DNA of 8,088 bases from Sulfurimonas sp. GTDB lineage: Bacteria > Campylobacterota > Campylobacteria > Campylobacterales > Sulfurimonadaceae. The notes under the pieces were generated by a model, which worked only from the letters and a program-made list of their open reading frames with translations, was not told the DNA's origin and ran no database searches. Positions 6,201 through 8,088 of this stretch are shown here, piece after piece. The stretch's first letter is position 1; each line of letters starts with the position of its first letter. The position numbers were made by a program, and so were the translations under genes. Location of the stretch: assembly GCA_015663215.1 (NCBI GenBank), contig DQSP01000292.1, forward strand, positions 1-8,088, written 5' to 3'.

Positions 6201-6602
6201 CTATTTTTCCAAGTCGGGTATTTTAAGTAAAGAGTATCTGATTTTACTCAGAGTATTATCAAGCTTAAGGTCATCCTGCCACGTTGCATACATATCACTT
6301 ACATCTAAAAGCCAGTTTGTAGTCTCTTCACTAATGGGCGGAGTTGCTTTTCTTAATGCTTCAAGTTCATCTTCTACAAAAGAGGAGAGTTTAGCCATTG
6401 GAGTGATTTGTAAGTAACCTGAGGCTGATTTGATGTTATGAAAAACACGAAACAATTCATTTACACTTCGGTCATAACTATTTGGCTTTGAGAGGTCAAT
6501 TATCATAACTTCCATGCTCTCAACCATCATTGAATAATGGTCTAGAAACTCATCAACAATTTCAAAATCAAAGTTTGCATCTAAATCACTTCTTATGCCC
6601 AT
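6201..6602 (-). CDS. Stand-alone Hpt (histidine phosphotransfer) domain protein
   Basis: A 133-residue helical cytoplasmic protein carries a single Hpt domain. The signature is LFRVFHNIKSASG (50-62): H55 is the expected phosphorylated histidine, with K58 and G62 at the conserved positions of the HxxKxxxG pattern, and a later ExE (about 77-79) like the acidic end of that helix pair. No receiver, kinase core or output domain is attached, so it would relay phosphate between a histidine kinase and a response regulator encoded elsewhere. I chose ATG at 6602 because AGGAGA (6611-6616) sits eight bases upstream. The TTG at 6608 is only 2 nt from that site and is unlikely. It is the first gene of a two-gene unit with trpA. 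Its partners cannot be named from the window. Confidence 0.82.
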   Translation of the reverse strand: MGIRSDLDANFDFEIVDEFLDHYSMMVESMEVMIIDLSKPNSYDRSVNELFRVFHNIKSASGYLQITPMAKLSSFVEDELEALRKATPPISEETTNWLLDVSDMYATWQDDLKLDNTLSKIRYSLLKIPDLEK

Positions 6603-6681
6603 AAACAAATTCTCCTATATAGTCGTGATTATAGCAATTTTTAGTTAAAATACTTTAATTAAATATATAAAGAGTAATCAA
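6603..6681. promoter_or_regulatory. Divergent intergenic region between the Hpt gene and panB
   Basis: These 79 bases separate two divergent operons. On the minus strand TGCTATAAT (6628-6636) is a perfect extended -10 for the Hpt-trpA unit, followed by a strong AGGAGA ribosome site. On the plus strand the panB promoter is less clear. TAAAAT (6646-6651) is the best-placed -10 candidate and would leave a leader near 24 nt; AAGAG (6670-6674) is the ribosome site. No -35 boxes stand out in either direction, and no operator palindrome was seen. Confidence 0.55.
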
Positions 6682-7473
6682 ATGAGTAAAAAACTAACTA
6701 TTTCTGCCATTAAAAAGAGTAAAGGTGTAAAGCCTTTAATAATGATAACAGCATATGATGCACTTTTTTCACGACTTTTAGCTGATAGTGCAGATATGCT
6801 TTTAGTTGGAGATTCGCTAAATATGTCTTTTGCAGGAAAAAATGACACGATTAGTGCTACTTTAGAGCAGATGATTTACCATACAAACGCAGTGTGTGCT
6901 GGTGCTCCAAATAGTTTTGTAGTAGCAGATATGCCTTTTGGAACTTATGTAAACAAAGAGAGTGCTTTAGAAAATTCTATAACGATGTTTCAGCAAACGC
7001 AGGCTGACTGTGTAAAGATAGAAGGCGGTGCTGATAAAGCTGAGATAGTAAAGCACTTAACAGATAATGGTATCGCAGTATGTGGTCATATCGGTTTACT
7101 TCCTCAGTCTGTTCGTAGTGAAGGTGGTTATAAAGTAAAAGGTAAGACAGCAGAGGAAGCAGAGCAACTCATAAAAGATGCAAAAGCGATTGAAGCTGCT
7201 GGTGCTTTTAGTATGGTAATAGAAGGTGTTAAGGCTGAGGTCGCTAAACAAGTTGCAGAAGCTGTTAGTGTGCCTGTTATTGGTATAGGTGCCGGTAAAG
7301 ATGTAGATGGACAGGTTTTAGTTTTCTCGGATATGTTAGGACTTTTTGAAGCGTTTACTCCTAAGTTTGTTAAAAAATATATAGATGGAGCATCTTTAGT
7401 TCGTGAGGCTGTTGCAACTTATGCAGATGAAGTTCAAACCAGAGAATTCCCAAAAGAGGAACATACATATTAA
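6682..7473 (+). CDS. panB: 3-methyl-2-oxobutanoate hydroxymethyltransferase (ketopantoate hydroxymethyltransferase)
   Basis: PanB adds a hydroxymethyl group from 5,10-methylene-tetrahydrofolate to 2-oxoisovalerate, giving ketopantoate, the first committed step of pantothenate and CoA synthesis. At 263 residues it matches E. coli PanB (264). Family motifs run throughout: ITAYDA (22-27), VGDSLNM (42-48, metal ligand D44), ADMPFGTY (82-89, D83), VKIEGG (111-116, K112 and E114), [10 protein letters not shown] (135-144, H136), VIEGV (179-183, E181) and GIGAG (201-205). These residues lie at almost the same numbers as the E. coli active site. The ATG has AAGAG seven bases upstream. Its stop overlaps the ruvB ATG by one base (TAATG), so the two are co-transcribed and probably translationally coupled. 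Confidence 0.96.
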   Translation: MSKKLTISAIKKSKGVKPLIMITAYDALFSRLLADSADMLLVGDSLNMSFAGKNDTISATLEQMIYHTNAVCAGAPNSFVVADMPFGTYVNKESALENSITMFQQTQADCVKIEGGADKAEIVKHLTDNGIAVCGHIGLLPQSVRSEGGYKVKGKTAEEAEQLIKDAKAIEAAGAFSMVIEGVKAEVAKQVAEAVSVPVIGIGAGKDVDGQVLVFSDMLGLFEAFTPKFVKKYIDGASLVREAVATYADEVQTREFPKEEHTY

Positions 7474-8088
7474 TGGATGATCGCCTCGTTGAGATAGAAA
7501 CTTTTAGTATGGAAGAGGAGAGTAGTGAAGTTACTCTTCGTCCTGATGCTTGGAGTGAGTACATTGGTCAAGAGCAGATTAAAAAGAACTTGGGTGTTTT
7601 TATAGAGGCTTCTAAAAAACGCGACGAAGCACTTGATCATGTTCTTTTTTATGGCCCTCCTGGACTTGGTAAGACTACACTTGCCCTTATCATCGCAAAT
7701 GAGATGAATACAAACATAAAAGTAACAGCAGCACCAATGATAGAAAAAAGTGGTGATTTAGCAGCGATTTTAACTAACTTGGAAGAGGGTGATATCCTTT
7801 TTATAGATGAGATTCACCGTTTGAGTCCAGCAGTTGAGGAGATACTTTACTCGGCTATGGAAGATTATCGTATTGACATCATTATTGGGAGTGGTCCTGC
7901 TGCACAGACCGTAAAAATTGACCTACCGCGTTTCACTCTCATAGGAGCTACAACTCGGGCAGGAATGCTCTCAAATCCTCTTCGTGATAGGTTTGGTATG
8001 AGCTTTAGAATGCAGTTTTATAGTTCTGATGAACTCGCAAAAATTATTACACAGGCGTCAAATAAACTAGAGAGAGAAATAGTAAAAG
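7473..8088 (+). CDS. ruvB: Holliday junction branch migration ATPase RuvB (3' end outside the window)
   Basis: RuvB is the hexameric AAA+ motor that, with RuvA, drives branch migration of Holliday junctions during recombination and repair. The frame stays open for 205 codons to the window edge, about 60 percent of a usual 335-340 residue RuvB; the winged-helix DNA-binding domain is missing only because the window ends. Seen are [12 protein letters not shown] (22-33), Walker A GPPGLGKT (61-68), Walker B FIDEIH (110-115), sensor GATTRAG (158-164) and the arginine-finger stretch LRDRFG (170-175). The ATG shares its A with the panB stop TAA. AGAGGA (7455-7460) is 12 bases upstream, a little far, which fits coupling to panB. 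An internal ATG at codon 13 is less likely because residues before it look like the normal family N-terminus. Confidence 0.97.
   Translation, partial: MDDRLVEIETFSMEEESSEVTLRPDAWSEYIGQEQIKKNLGVFIEASKKRDEALDHVLFYGPPGLGKTTLALIIANEMNTNIKVTAAPMIEKSGDLAAILTNLEEGDILFIDEIHRLSPAVEEILYSAMEDYRIDIIIGSGPAAQTVKIDLPRFTLIGATTRAGMLSNPLRDRFGMSFRMQFYSSDELAKIITQASNKLEREIVK

Noticed and set aside
6603..6608. Two-codon longer Hpt protein starting at TTG 6608
   Set aside because: The AGGAGA site would be just 2 nt from that TTG but is eight from the ATG at 6602.
6666..6671. TATAAA as panB -10 box
   Set aside because: It overlaps the ribosome site and would place the transcript start only a few bases before the ATG.
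7370..7564. Minus-strand open frame across the panB/ruvB junction
   Set aside because: It is antisense to two firmly identified genes and resembles no protein.

Overview
The window looks like chromosomal core DNA from a Campylobacterota (epsilonproteobacterial) species, most plausibly a Sulfurimonas-like sulfur oxidiser. The grounds are low G+C, gene content, short intergenic gaps, extended -10 promoters without clear -35 boxes, and protein sequences that read like that group. The species call is inference from sequence feel, since no search was possible.

Left part (1-4496, minus strand): a tight four-gene operon transcribed right to left. It runs metY-like PLP enzyme, clpS, clpA, aat, with junctions of 6 nt or less and a TAGTG stop/start overlap at clpA/aat. 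ClpS, ClpA and Aat are three parts of the bacterial N-degron pathway. Aat adds Leu/Phe to N-termini, ClpS recognises such N-termini, and ClpA unfolds the substrate for ClpP (not in the window). The leading sulfur amino acid gene is the odd partner. A short, very AT-rich gap (1-85) follows aat.

Middle (4497-5460): a divergent promoter region drives metY leftward. Rightward it drives two small genes, a ZapB-like coiled-coil protein and a ZapA-like protein, probably acting with FtsZ in division. The next 400 bases hold no protein gene but carry three tRNA genes with encoded CCA: tRNA-Arg(GCG), initiator tRNA-fMet(CAT) and tRNA-Arg(CCT). A good TATAAT box lies ahead of the first.

Right part (5461-8088): a minus-strand pair, a stand-alone Hpt phosphotransfer protein followed by trpA (TTG start, no trpB nearby), ends 13 nt from the last tRNA. 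From a second divergent region (6603-6681), panB runs rightward and overlaps by one base the start of ruvB, which is cut by the window end after 205 codons.

Nearly everything is a recognisable housekeeping gene. I see no insertion sequence, CRISPR array, phage gene or evident new system. The points of interest are gene pairings, the tRNA anticodon choice, an acidic linker in ClpA and start-site details.
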